From Trifolium pratense (taxonomy: Eukaryota; Streptophyta; Magnoliopsida; Fabales; Fabaceae), in assembly GCF_020283565.1 (NCBI RefSeq), contig NC_060059.1:26857838-26921837 (forward strand): DNA of 64,000 bases, given 5' to 3'. The notes under the pieces were generated by a model. That model did not search any database, had not been told where the DNA came from, and was given only the letters and a program-made list of their open reading frames with translations. Position numbers and translations under genes: made by a program. Numbering within the stretch: the first letter of the stretch is position 1; each line of letters begins with the position of its first letter. Positions 44,838-56,989 of the stretch are shown here, piece by piece.

Positions 44838-46544
44838 GGGAGGAGTTTGTTGTGTTGCTAATGATGGTGGTTGAGTGATTGTTATGTTGGGAGATGCGGT
44901 TGGTGGAGATGTTGTGTACACTTGTGTGGTAAGAAATGGGTTTATGCCGTCATCTAAGAAGTTATAGTTAGTTGTTGTAGGAGCATTCATGGTGGAAAAG
45001 AGAAACATATTTTCCTGAAAAATAACATGCCGAGAGATAATGATTTTTCGACTTGACAATTCGTAACACTTATAACCTCTATGATTAGATGGATATCCTA
45101 GAAAGACACATGGTGTAGACCGAGGTTGGAGTTTATTCCTAGTGGTGGACGGAACTAAGGGATAACAAAGACACCCAAAGACTCGGAGGTATGAATAAGA
45201 CGGGTCTTTTTGGTAGAGAATTTTGGTGGGTGATTGGAGACTGAGTTTCTTATTTGGAAGTATGTTGTGTAGGTAAGTGGCCATTTGAAGAGCATGGTGC
45301 CAAAAAACTGGTGGAATAGAAGCATGGGCAAGGAGGGTTCGGATTATGTTATTGATCGTACGAATTTTTCTTTCGGCTTTTCCATTTTGAGGGGAGGTGT
45401 GAGGACACGAGAATCTAAAAGACATTCCATTTAGTTCACAAAACTTATGAAAGTGAGCATTATCATATTCCTTGCCATTGTCACATTGAAAACATTTTAT
45501 TTCACGCTCAAACTGTGTTGTAATGTAAGCACGAAATTGTAAAAATATAGAATGTACTTGTGATTTGTTTGAAATTGGAAAAGTCCATAAAAAATCAGTA
45601 AAATCATCAAGAAATAACACATAGTAACGATGTCCTCCGGAACTTAATACTGGAGAGGTCCAAAGATCGCTATGAACGATGTCAAAAGGCATATAAGTAT
45701 ATGACAATGAATTATAAAAAGGCAATTTTGTTTGTTTCCCAAGTGCACAAGAGTGACAAAAGAAATCATTTCGAAACTTATTACATAGCAAAATTTTGTT
45801 TCGATGAAGAGAATTTAAAATAGGAGCTCCTGGATGTCCTAAACGACTATGCCATAACTCGATAGATGAAGCGGCAAAGGCGGATGGTGGTAATGATGTT
45901 GTGTTTGGTCTTGTAGGAATAGGGTAAAGGTCACCGGAACTATTACATCTCATTAAAAGGGTTCCTGTTTGAAAATCCTTCACAGAAAAACCAAAAGGAT
46001 CGAATTCAACAGATACATCATTATCAATTGTAAATTTTCTAACAGAAACAAGATTTTTTATGAGTTTCGGTGCATGCAAAACATTGTTTAAGGTTAAGGA
46101 ATTGGGTGAAGATGCATGTCCACAACCTATAACTGGAATATGATGACCATTCCCAACAGTAATATTATTACTCATATTAAAATTGGACGTGAGATTACCT
46201 CTATTGTCCGTCATATGAGAAGTTGCTCCGCTGTCCATATACCATTGATCATCGGTCGGAGAGATGGAGGAAGTATGCATAGCAGCCTGACCGTTCATAT
46301 GAGGTGGAGTTGCCCATGACTGCCATGGATATGCCCACTGCTGCTGTCTCGGATAAGCGGGAGCGGTCCACAAAGGTTGGTGACAAGGAAATTGAGTCTG
46401 CTGATAAGGAGACTGAGACCAATGATATTGCTGAGATTGAGAACGACGTCTTCTACGACTATTGCTTCTACCATTGCCACGATTGCTACCACTGATGTTG
46501 TGGTTGTTGAAAGAGGAGAAGGGAGATGAATGTTCGGTTGCCAT
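44838..46544 (-). pseudogene. F protease and integrase (copia), gag core missing
   Basis: Minus-strand frame starting with MATEHSSPFSSF (ATG at 46544), then a Gln/Trp/Tyr-rich and Arg-rich stretch. This goes directly into protease WYMDSGATSHMT (~residue 106), pre-integrase (LWHSRLGHPG..CHSCALGKQTKLPF) and the rve core (VHSDLWTSP; FQCDNGKEYDN; SPQNGKAERKIRT). Next come the FLGYPSNHRGYKC segment and a linker that is cut by CACTA G. The gag domain with its LWK.. motif and CCHC knuckle is absent, so the 5' part is internally deleted. Not functional. Confidence 0.9.
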
Positions 46545-46926
46545 GATAATTGTAGTAATAGAGGATACGTGAAACCAATATGATTGTTTTTTTTTTTTTT
46601 TATTTAAATAAAAACAATGAATTTGAAGGACAAAATTAAATACGTGATAGAATGGAGTTGGTGTCTAATATAGATGATGATGATGTTGTTTTCTAGGTGG
46701 AGATTAAAGAAGAGGGATATATGGTCAAAGAATGGGATGCAACTTTGTTGAATAGAAATATTATAAAAACATATGTTGCACACAGACAAGTCGGTGGCTG
46801 TGAATCAAGAAAAGGTTAGCATTGGCTTTTGAGAAGAAAGAAGGATTAAAAGCTGCAACCGGTCGAGAAGGATGAAGGCTGACGGCGGAAGAAGATGTTA
46901 GGATTTAGGATCAGTACCTGATGCTT

Positions 46927-46936
46927 ACTGATACCA
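46927..46936 (-). promoter_or_regulatory. Primer binding site of element F
   Basis: On the minus strand ATGGTATCAG abuts the 5' LTR; the match to initiator tRNA-Met is the first 9 bases only. Confidence 0.75.
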
Positions 46937-47101
46937 TGTAAGAATAATAGGCCTTGCCTTTTCATTACATTGTGATAGGTTATATACAAAGAGAGTTTCC
47001 TATACAATCGTGACTCATCAAATACAATTATTGGCTAATCAAATATAATTATTACTAATCAAATATAATTATTGCTAATCAAATACAATAATAGTCTAAT
47101 A
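46937..47101 (-). repeat. 5' LTR of element F
   Basis: 165 bp, matching 37863-38027, followed by target duplication TTAAG. Confidence 0.9.
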
Positions 47102-47106
47102 TTAAG

Positions 47107-47385
47107 TTTTAATTTGGTCTCTTACGATAAAAAAATATCAAAGTTGGTCATTTTAATCAAATTTTTGTTTAAATCGTCTCCGTTGCTTTTAGATTTGCTT
47201 ACACAGACAACTTAAGAGGATTATGTGAAAATTTTTAAAAAAATTAACTCAAAATTTAACGAAAAGGACAAACTTATGTTGACATCAATAACATAAGAGA
47301 CTAACTTGAAATCTTTTAAACATGACCAAATTGAAATCTATAATAAACATAAGAGACGTAAACTATATAGATATATTCTTAACCC
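47107..47385. mobile_element. MITE H, right piece
   Basis: Continues TTTTAATTTGGTCTCTTAC from the left piece at 37862. It ends with inverted-repeat sequence CCAAATTGAAATCTATAAT..CATAAGAGACG. A single matching end of the same family is at about 49518-49600. Confidence 0.55.
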
Positions 47386-49517
47386 AAAGTACCCAAAGGA
47401 TGAAATTTTGACGGGTCATATATAAAGTATATATTGACTTGGGTTAAAGTATTACTATTTATGTTTCAAACCGAGAAACTCATATAGTTATATTATATAC
47501 AGATTACAACATAAAGTAGGGATGTGGATTGCCGACCGTAAAAATATCACGTAGTTAGCCGCTGTTTTAAATCTCGACTGTTGATATTTAATCAGACGGC
47601 TGTAATTATGCAGCACAAATTTCTATGATTTTTTACAGTTCAAGATCTCAACACTCATTTTAGATCGGACGGTCCTGATCAATTACTGCGTGAAACTGTG
47701 TAATAATGGACAGCAGGAAATTTGTTTCCTGGGTAACTAATCGAAAAATAATAAGTGTATATTTGTATTAATACTAGTAATCGGACCCGTGCAGACAAAT
47801 AGCTTATATATTTAAATAATGACATAAGAATTTTTAAATATAACAATTTGACAAATGTTAAAAAAAAAAACTATATTGTTACCAAGATATTTCACCCATT
47901 TGCATGACCATCAGTGATGTTTATCTAAAAAAACCTTTCGGCTTGAACGCCTTCTTCAAGAATAAAATTCATCTGGTACAAAATATGGGATAAATATACT
48001 AATTATATGATAGAATATTGGGTGTCAAGCTACATTGTTATAGTATATTGATGTTATAGTACTTGATGTTAAGCTACAATATTTTTGGGTGTTTAGTTAT
48101 CGAATGACAGAAGTACTGAAAATACGGTTATGGTAAACCCCTGCATTTTTGGGAGTCGGGTTCAGAAATTATCCTAAACATACGGTGCAAAACAAAATAA
48201 AATTGTAGACAGCAGGAAAACTGTGTAATAATGGACAGCAGGAAATCTGTTTCCTGGGTAACTAATCGAAAAATAATAAGTGTATATTTGCATTAAGATT
48301 TGCAAAAGTATACTTGAAATAATTTGAAACACAAACAGGAACCATTTTTGTTAAACATTTGCAAACATTAACTTGAAATAATATACTACTTTTGTAAACT
48401 TAAATTTGAAAGTAAGTTTAATGCAACGTGGTTTATGTCTAAATGTTTTTTCTAAAATTAAGTTTAATGCATTATCAACCAAGTTCAGCGCTAATCACCA
48501 CTGAACCAACTAACGATTGGTATGAAATTTGGTATATTTGTAAAGGGGAAAATAACATATTTAACCCTTAAATGAAGAGTTTAATGGAGATGCACTAAAA
48601 ATATAAAATAGTTTTACGTGATTATCCAATAAAAAAAAACTATCAATTTGCCATGTCATACAAAAACAATGGGGTGAAATTAAGTGACTGACGAAAAACA
48701 TGGTTGATATTGGCTGACAGTGTAAACTTATAAGTGCATATTCCTTTTTCTCTAAATTTATGAATTTAATTTATATGCACCGCAATGTAAAGTTATTTTA
48801 CATATGCGCCCAATAATATATTGACATATCATGTATTGTGTTTATAAACACATACGTATCACATTCATTAAATGATGTGACGATACATCATTGAATGTTT
48901 GCGTAAAATAATTTGTGCATAGAAATTATTCTCCTAAATTTATACTCATGTCAAACTAAAAAGTCCTAAATTGTATCCAAAAAATAAATAAATAAAAACT
49001 CCTAAATTTATACTCATGTCAAACTAAAAAACTATTCGGATTTATACTTATGTCAAACTAAAAAACTTTTCGGTACATATTTTTTTTAGAAAGAGTGATG
49101 AAACCATATTTAGTAGTCAATCCATGTGCACAGCCCTTTGAAATTAAAATGAACATAGTTGAATCACTTAACATAGTTTTTGTTATACCTTATAATATTA
49201 ACAACCAATAGTTAACAAAATTGAATCACTATATATGGAACTGCTGTGAATTACATATCCTAAATGCATAGTCAACTAAGTAAATCTTGTATGAAAATCT
49301 GACATGTCAAAAAAAAGGTATTTTTCCTATCTTGTTCCGCCTTAAAAGGGATTGACTCAATTTCGCCAAGACTTTTAATATAATCTATGATTAACTTTCT
49401 TGGAAGGATCACATAACAATGCATCAAGATGTAGTTAAATGTGTACATAGTCTACATCAAGCTCCCTGAAACTTTTAAACTAAGTTAACTGAAAACGGAG
49501 AGCTTCATTGAATTTAG
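47386..49517. other. AT-rich intergenic stretch with a 79-bp direct repeat
   Basis: No gene seen. A near-perfect direct repeat, AAACTGTGTAATAATGGACA and onward, lies at 47693-47771 and 48218-48296. Otherwise this is anonymous AT-rich sequence. Confidence 0.6.
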
Positions 49518-49610
49518 GCTTAACTACACATTTAGTCCATTATCTTTATTTTAAGTTTTAATTTGGTCACTTACATTTAAAAAGTATCAATTTGGACCCT
49601 TAAGTGAAAG
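49518..49610. repeat. Single end of a MITE H-like element
   Basis: GGCTTAACTACACATTTAGTCC..TTTAAGTTTTAATTTGGTCAC matches MITE H's inverted end. I did not find its partner. Confidence 0.45.
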
Positions 49611-49733
49611 TTGCATAAGAGAAATGCTGCTTGGGCACAAAATAAAGGAGAATAAGAGGTGTGGAATAGTAAAAGTCCTAGACTTTTTCTTTTTTTTGTT
49701 AACAAAAGTCGCAGCTTTACCAGACATCTTCCT

Positions 49734-49847
49734 TGCTCAAATTGCAATGGTAGTAGGAAAGTTTTTGAAGAGGAAGAAGAGGAATTGAGAAGATGCATTC
49801 ATTGTAATGAGAATGGCTTGATAAGATGCCCTGGCTGCTGCTCATGA
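49734..49847 (+). pseudogene. C-terminal fragment of a glutaredoxin-like protein
   Basis: The frame encodes CSNCNGSRKVFEEEEEELRR, then CIHCNENGLIRCPGCCS and a stop. This is the Cys-rich zinc-binding tail of the plant glutaredoxin-domain family whose normal proteins end with CxxCNGSxKVF and CxxCNENGLIRCPxC. The catalytic glutaredoxin domain is absent: the in-frame sequence upstream (back to 49659) is unrelated, and I see no thioredoxin-fold motif nearby. A pyrimidine tract and CAG at 49721-49723 could be a spurious acceptor. I treat it as a gene relic in the space upstream of DUF247 gene 2. Confidence 0.72.
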
Positions 49848-50409
49848 TTATTGGTATTATTAGTTGATTTAATTTAGTGATTTGTTGATTAATCTGTCAT
49901 AATAAGTTTTGATGCCAATTATAACTTCTTTGGATTAAGCTTTTTAGTTCTATAATCTATACTACTTTTTTTTTTTGGTATTAACCCTCTGGTTCCTAAG
50001 AGGAAGAGGTCTGGTAATCAAGAGTTCGGCCGCGAGGTACGTAAAGTGTGACAGAGAATTTTTTTCATTAGAAATCGAATTCAGATTGTCCCAAACTAGA
50101 ACAGTAAAAGCAAAATACTTTTTTCATGAATTTTATTTTCCTTGTCCATCAAGTAAAACTTTAGTAAAGACAATATGGATAAGACTATTAAAGTGGAGGC
50201 ATAAAATCTTTTTCAAAATTTTTTCCTAGTATATTTACTTATCTTGGAAACCAGGTAAAGATAATCAACAAATGAGATACTTAAGGTTAATCAGAAGTAA
50301 GAAAACACTGTACTACACTAAGCCTATATAAATCACATTTTGGTGTACATATCATGTATATTAACTTTGCAAAACCAATATCCCTAACCTAACTATTATA
50401 TCATATTGA
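49848..50409 (+). promoter_or_regulatory. Upstream region of DUF247 gene 2
   Basis: Non-coding, with CTATATAAATC (50322-50332) as a plausible TATA box about 80 bp before the start codon. Gene 1 does not share this upstream sequence. Confidence 0.45.
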
Positions 50410-52060
50410 ATGATGGCCTCCCAAATTACCCTTGAACAGAAATTTAAGAAGCTACTAAACTCAAAGCCAGCACCCCAAAATTCACGACCAAAGATACAAA
50501 GGGTGGCAGAATATCTCCGAAAAAGAGAAAATTTAGAAAAGCATTACACACCCAAGTTGGTGTCAATAGGTCCAATCCATCATGAAAATGCAAATCTAAA
50601 CTTAGGAGAGAAGTACAAGCTTATGTGGGCTGCACAATACATCGAAAACACTAAACTCAATCCACAAAATCTACACAAAAAGATTGCTGATAAAATTGTC
50701 GAACTAAAAGGTCATTTTGCAGACGATGTTTTAGCTTTAACCGGTACCAAAGAGTCTCTAGAAGGCTTCACTAGCCTTGAAGAGAAGTTGTCGTGGATGT
50801 TGTTCGTGGATGGATGTTCTCTGCTGCATATCTTGGAGCATGCCGATCTAAGAAAACCAGAACCTATGCATATTAAGGTTGATCAACTGGTTCTTGTGAT
50901 GATGGATACACTTTTATTAGAGAATCAACTTCCATATCTTGTACTGAAACTGTTGTGGAAAAATGACAATGATGCTGAATTGAAAGAAACCATGAAGGAA
51001 TTCCTCAAATTTCATCATTGGGACACAGCAGACAATAGGCAGATATGGAGGTCACGCATTCAAGGTCATTGGTTATCAATACAGAATGAGTCTGTATCAG
51101 AGTCACCCGTTCATCTTCTTGATCTTCAGCGTAAAATCATCCTCACTAAATCTTCTTCCAAGGTACAAATTAATTAATTATTAGTATAAGCTAATATATG
51201 TATGCATAATATATACACCCTCAGTTCATTTTTAAAGAAACAACTCATTTTTTAGGTTCATTGCATATTTGATGTATCTGATGTACATAAACCAGATACA
51301 TTAGTTACTCGTTGAACCTAAAAAGTCAATGTTTCTTATAAAAAAGATCAGAGGTGGTATTTATAATGGGGCATATGTAGTATAATTTTGAAATTTTGTC
51401 TTATTATTACAATATTATTATCATAAGATGATCAAATCCATGTCTGATCTGATCAAAACTTAGACTAAGGGCGATGAAGCTAACAACGAGAATCAAAGTC
51501 AGAAAAATTCAGAAGAACTGATGACATACAGGAACATACAAGATCTAAGAGCTGCAGGAATAAAACTTAAGTCAAGTGAGACACGAAGGCCAACAGACGT
51601 AGGTTTCTCCGAGGGTTGGCTCGCTGCAAAATTGACTCTTCCTGAAATTGTTGTGGACGACACCACAAAATCTACTTTTCTCAACTTGATAGCATATGAG
51701 ATGTGTCCTGATTTTGAGAACGACTATGGAATATGTTCTTTTGCAGCTTTCATGGACTCACTGATCGACCATCCTGAAGATGTGAAGGAATTAAGATCAA
51801 AAGGGATTTTGCTCAATTTCCTTGGTAGTGATGAGGAAGTTGCAGATCTTTTCAATGTCATAAGTACGGATTTGGTGCCTAATCCATTAACATATCTTGA
51901 AGTTAGAGAAAAAATACACAAGCATTACCGCATTACCGGATTTGGTTGTATTCACACTTATTTCAACAATCCTTGGGCCTTCATTGCCTTTTTAGCTGCC
52001 TTTATCGCATTGGCTCTCACTTTTATTCAAACATGGTTTGCCATTAACCCAGCATCCTAA
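50410..52060 (+). CDS. DUF247 (UPF0481) family protein, gene 2
   Basis: Two exons: 50410-51162 and 51464-52060, 449 codons, intron 51163-51463 (AAG|GTACAA, ACTTAG|ACT, phase 0), the same positions as in gene 1. Two adjacent ATGs occur; the second aligns with gene 1's start. It carries the same DUF247 marks: YTPKLVSIGPIHH, LLENQLPYLVLKLLW, and C-terminal NNPWAFIAFLAAFIALAL, a probable membrane segment. The first exon is very close to gene 1, and the second exon is more diverged, mainly around SDEEVA..HKHY. The homology extends through the 3' flank to about 52115, so the pair is a local duplication. No defects seen; its own upstream region is intact. Function is unknown beyond the family. Confidence 0.92.
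51216..51357. mobile_element. Stowaway-like MITE in the intron of DUF247 gene 2
   Basis: 142 bp, TA|CACCCTCAGTTC...GATCAGAGGTGG|TA, with internal inverted repeats (TTTTTAGGTTC / GAACCTAAAAA). Gene 1 keeps only a right-end-like remnant (GGTACGGAGGGAGTA at about 36801-36815). Confidence 0.8.
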
Positions 52061-53272
52061 TAAAGGTGGTTTGTTATGGCAATATTGTTTTTTTATAATT
52101 AAATTATGAAATAAAAATAGGTCTAGTGACTCAGAGAATGTTGGTAATGTAACATGCATAATAATTGTCTTCTTATAAGGCAGCTGGTGTGGTGTGCTTC
52201 ACTTCTCTATGGATTGTATTGAATTTTTTTTTTATCATCATTTTTTTTTTGGATTAAATCGGTGTGTCCCTTCTTTATTCTTGTCTATGACTATATTAGA
52301 ATTTACGAGGCCTATACTCAACCACTAAAGCTAGCTCGAGAGTTGAGGTTTGCACTATACTTATAAAGACTATGCCATATCTTTATCCAATGTGAGACTT
52401 CTAACAGACTATTTTATAGTGAAGAGTGTCTTTTTCTTTGTGTCCAATTTATTTTTTGTAGATGTGTGTGTATTTGAATTTACTTCAAATTCATCTATAA
52501 AGTACACCCATGACAAAACGTGCTATCTTGAAAGGTTATATTTAAAGTTAAGGTTATATTCATCTAAGATACTCTTTTCACCCTTCTTTTTTGCTCAAAA
52601 TAAATTTCTGAAAAATTATATTTAGAGGTGATGAATAATTATACATGAAATATTAGTTTGCACATGTAAAGATGAAACAATTAAGAGAAAAATCTTGACA
52701 CACATAAGACTTTATTTAAAATGTAATCTAGAGGTAGCTCTAACATTGAGCAACGAAAAGAGAATTCTCAACATACATCATTGAGTTTGAAACTCTTACC
52801 AAATATCACATCGAATGTGAAATGATATGAAACATAAGTTTATAAATATAAACAATTCTCACTTTATAAACGAATTTTATAATATTGAGTTAGCCCAACT
52901 TTTAATTCTAAAACTAATTGATGGGTGTAAGAAGAGCTTAGCTTACATTTGTCTAACACCAACCGTATGATTTATATTCCAGACGATAGCATCTTTGATG
53001 TTAGTTCCTCTTAATTGTAATTAAAAAAAAAGAAGCAAAATCACAATACAATCTTTCATGTTATCAAGTTGAGCGTTAAAGTCTCATAGAAAGGTACACA
53101 TGCAACTTTCTATCCCCAATACCTATTACTTCCCTCATTTATACATTTTTTACCCAATAGATATGCACTTGTATGTTTTTTTGCCAAAAATTAAACAAGG
53201 ATATTTTTGTCTTTTTAAAATTAAACACACTTCTCTCTTTTCTATTTTTCTTCACTTTCTCTTAAATCAAAC
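52061..53272. other. AT-rich intergenic stretch without a recognised gene
   Basis: After the conserved 3' flank of DUF247 gene 2 (to ~52115) I see only AT-rich sequence with no motif I recognise. Confidence 0.6.
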
Positions 53273-54932
53273 TGAAGTAGCAAAATTTTTCACAAGGAAG
53301 GGGGGGTTTGAATTGTGAACCTTTTTAAAATTAAACTTAAGTCACAAAATAAATGGTTAGTAATAAAATTAATTTTGTGCTCAGTGAGATCGTTCTAAGA
53401 ATGATCTGTGCTGTGTAAAAACAGATGCAGAAAATAAAAGTTTAAGGGAAAGAAGATAAACACAAAAAGTTATCCTGGTTCACCCATAATCTTTGGGTTA
53501 CGTCCAGTCCCCACCACCTGTGAGTTTGTCCACTAGAATCACTTAAATGTTACAGATCCAAGACTTACACATTCACCTTGATCTTGACCTAAGATCAACA
53601 ACTTACCAAAGCTCCTAGAGCTTTGAACTTTCCTAGTCAACTTGACCAAACAACACTCAATCAATAGTCACGTATTGACTTGAGCAATTACAATATAGAT
53701 GATTTGTTTCTAAGATTAATTTCAGACTGTAAAAGAGAAGCTTAGATGAAAGCACTCTAAAGAGGTTGGTACTCAGATTATATTACAAAAGAGTGACTTC
53801 AAAAGGACTATGAGCTAAAGAGATTGAATGAGGTTTATATCACTTGAATTGCTTGAAAACTCTTGCTCTTTCCCTTGGACTTGATTGCCTTTTATAGATG
53901 CTTGCTTGATATTGAAGCTTGGCCTTCAAGTATATTAGTTAGAGAGTAAAATAGAGCTGTTACTCAGTGCTCTATATGCAGCAGACAACTTCTGCATAAT
54001 GTGCAGATTCTCTGTTCAGTCTTGGAACAGTCTTGATTTCCTTTTGGCTTTGATCCATAAGATCCAAATATGTGTGAGCTGTTACCAAGTACATATGAGT
54101 TGTTTATTACTTCCTTCCACTGTCATGTATCAGATATAGCCGTTTGGATGCTCAGAAAAGGACTCATGACAGTTGGAAATGGTTTTGAAAAACAGTGTGC
54201 AGGATCAGTCTTGCATCAGTCTTGAAACAGTCTTGACTGCACCAGCAAATAAGATGAACCTTCATCCTTCCTCTCTTGTGGTATGCAGCTGTATAATAGC
54301 TCTAAGGGCTGATCAGTAGTAGCCTTAGCTTGAGAATAAAACCAGCTGGAATAGTACATGAGGATATAAGACAAAAATGTACTTCTATGACAAATCATGG
54401 AAGAATGTTCCACTTGTGTACTTTTGCATAAGTACAATACAACTCATAGTTTAAATCTGGTTGTTCCTTTGTGATTGGTCCATGATATTATATCAGATGT
54501 ATTCATTGGTTGGCCAATACCACAATTGATCAAGCTCATGGTTTTCTTCATGATATGTGACTAGGAAAGCATATACTTAAATTCCATCACATGTTGTTGA
54601 TCCCAAAAGAGATTATCTCCTGTAGTGATTTGGTCCAAAAATCAATTGTAAAGTGCTAATTTGTTTTGATCTTAGTTGACTTGAAAAACCAGAAAGCACT
54701 TATTCCAAAACGTGCTTATAGGCAAAACTGCAGTCTGTCTGCTAAGAATGTTCTCAGAATGGTCTTGAAACAGCTTTGCAGGATTTTTACTTTGCAAGTG
54801 GTTTGTTAGAATCTATTTAATCTTATGCCACTCAAAAGCACTTGTTAGATAACAAAATGATCAGAATCATTTAAAATATAATTAAAGATGTTTGTAATCT
54901 TTAAAACATCAAAAGTGGATTTTGCCTCAACA
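53273..54932 (-). repeat. 3' LTR of SIRE-like relic I (minus strand)
   Basis: The minus-strand start is firm: TGTTGAGGC at 54932, preceded by the purine tract on that strand (54933-54948, CAAAAAGGGGGAGAT). The other end is placed at about 53273 from a TG and a C-rich motif (AATTCAAACCCCCCC) that is typical near the end of such LTRs. That end is uncertain. Confidence 0.65.
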
Positions 54933-55841
54933 ATCTCCCCCTTTTTGATGATGACAAACTTCTTTAATTTAGATTTTAAAAATGATTTCTGATTTAATCA
55001 AATGATAAATGTACTAGTGTTTTTATCAAAAAGCTCCCCCTCAATTTATGCATTCAATTTCAAATTATCAAGATAAAATTGAGCTAGATAAAAAATCTGA
55101 ATCATAACACATCCTTAATCATTCAAAAATTACAAACCATGTGTTCAGCAGGATTAGGACCAAAAGATGATTCAGAACAACAAGAAATAGATACCTAAGA
55201 CTTAGATTACATAATGCCAGAAGTTCTATCCTTAGATTAAAACTTCCTACATTATCTAGTCAACAAAAGTTTCAAATTTTAAACACAGTACAAAATGTAA
55301 ACACAATACATAATCAGAAATATTAAAAATCCTAGCATTCTTGAACAAACATTTTCTTCTTTTCTCCCCCTTTTGTCATCACAAAAAGTGGAGGGATTGC
55401 AAAGTTTTTAAGGAGACACAGTAGGGCTGGAAGCATCAGAGGATGGATCATTCTCTGGCTGAGGAAATTCAGGAATGTGTGGAGGAGGATGAGCTGGAGG
55501 ATGAGGGATATTGAGAAGAGGACAAACATGATCACAGAGCCAGGTGCAATAGTTTTGTTGTTCAAGCATGATATGCATAAGCAGATTGTTCTGCTGCATC
55601 ATAGCTTCCAAAATCTTGGTGGTTTCTCTCTTGGTTTTGGAAACATCCTTCTCCATTTTGGTTCTCTTAGGTCTGGTGCTAGGACCAGCAGCAGCAGGAT
55701 TATCAGCATGTGGAGCAGCATCTTCAATGTTTTGACCAGAGGAGCAAAAGGGTTTTAGTGAGCCAAAGTGTGGTGGAAAGGAGGGTAATGAATTACCAGC
55801 AGAGTACAAGGGAATTTGAAGTTGGGGAGGTTCAGGACTTG
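54933..55841 (-). mobile_element. Internal remnant of SIRE-like relic I
   Basis: Untranslated region with several CTCCCCCT tracts on the plus strand (54942, 55034, 55370), that is, repeated purine tracts on the minus strand, then the end of an extra ORF. Cut at 55842 by Athila element J. Confidence 0.7.
55408..55841 (-). pseudogene. C-terminal piece of the extra 3' ORF of relic I
   Basis: Minus-strand frame of about 144 codons up to the Athila insertion. It reads GPSTRPKRTKMEKDVSKTKR, a possibly helical stretch ending in NNLLMHIMLEQQNYCTWL, and a Pro-rich tail (PPAHPPPHIPEFPQP). It ends SSPTVSP. Similar Pro-rich ends occur in the extra ORF downstream of pol in SIRE-type and other plant elements, which its position next to repeated purine tracts supports. 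The N-terminal part is lost. Residues read beyond 55841 belong to the Athila LTR and are not part of it. Confidence 0.6.
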
Positions 55842-56989
55842 TGATCACTGTCGTTTCGTGATCAAAATAAGTTTTAATTAAGAAAAGTAGTAACAAGGTA
55901 GTTAACCTTGGTCGTCTCACAAGGACCTCTAATTTAATAATTAGTAAAAATAAGAACAATGAATAACACAATTAAATATGGGGTTTTGGGTTTGTTAGAT
56001 CGAAAGAGTAGTATTAGAAATTCAATTGATAAAAAGACGATCAATCCATTGGTTTTAGGAAAACTTCGTTATGATTCTATCCTCGGTTCACATAAAATAT
56101 TGTTTATATATTCATGCCTTGGTTGGTTTATAAAACTAATTATGCAAGCGAGAACCAGTTTTACAACGAATTCATTCGATTAAGCATCTAATGCGTTCAA
56201 CCGGCCATGAAAGGTGATCAAGCATCTCAGACCACGGCCAATATCCTAACTTATTCGATCAACCTATTGCTAAGCGCAATTATATACCAATTTCTGTTCG
56301 GTTTAATTTATAACAAGCGATGAATTAAAACGAGTGAAACTACTGTATCAATTCGAATGTAACAATTAAGCAATCATCTAACAAGGATTAATACAGTGGA
56401 AAAGAGGACGAAATTGATAATGAAAAGCATAAACATGAACGAATTCTGACATTAAAAACAGACCTCAAGAATCATGAATCGAGTTCCTTTACCAATGAAT
56501 TGAAAGATGAAAATTAGTTTTCCATGAAGTTGTGACGGCTAGGGTTTTGTAATTTTCGTGAACAGTGAATGACCCCTGACCTAGGTCAGGTTTTCGTTTA
56601 AATACAGCAAGCAAAATGGGCCATAAAACAATTGGGCCGAAAAACATAAAGTTGTGCTGAAATTAAATTCGTCTGGACTATAGATGCAATTATTTGACAC
56701 ACTTGCGCTCCGAACTGGGTTTTGGCCTCAACATGAAAGATGTAGCTCTTGATCTCAGCTTTCCAACGCATCTTCCCGCGTCTCAATCCGATATTTGTAA
56801 CTCCAGTTATGACCTGCGGACTGGAAGGGTGTCAAAATGCTATTTATTCATAAATTAAGTGCGAAAATAAAATAAAGTTAGAAATAAACTTAAACATAAA
56901 AACACATTAAAATAGTGAAAATAGTAAATTAAACCATAGGAATACACTAGTACAATAGTAGAAGAATGTGCATTAAAATGCACTGATCA
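55842..56989 (-). repeat. Left (3') LTR of element J
   Basis: 1148 bp, TGATCACTGTCG...CACTGATCA, with the TGATCA hexamer at both ends. It sits directly against the tract AATTCCCCCACAC. Confidence 0.85.

Larger units (their letters stand above)
37863..47101 (-). mobile_element. Element F: short-LTR Ty1-copia element (Ale-like), minus strand, inserted in MITE H
   Basis: 165-bp LTRs at 37863-38027 and 46937-47101 and target duplication TTAAG (37858-37862 and 47102-47106). On the minus strand the primer site TGGTATCAG follows the 5' LTR (46927-46936), and a CTACGGGGGTG purine tract precedes the 3' LTR. Coding order on the minus strand is protease, integrase, RT, RNase H. CACTA element G lies between integrase and RT. 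Frameshifts make F non-functional. Confidence 0.92.

Noticed and set aside
49659..49733. Residues upstream of the glutaredoxin tail as part of the same protein
   Set aside because: MWNSKSPRLFLFFVNKSRSF does not resemble the glutaredoxin domain and looks like chance readthrough of AT-rich DNA.
55842..55971. N-terminal part of the relic I ORF read from 55971
   Set aside because: These codons are in Athila J's LTR; the open frame across the junction is accidental.
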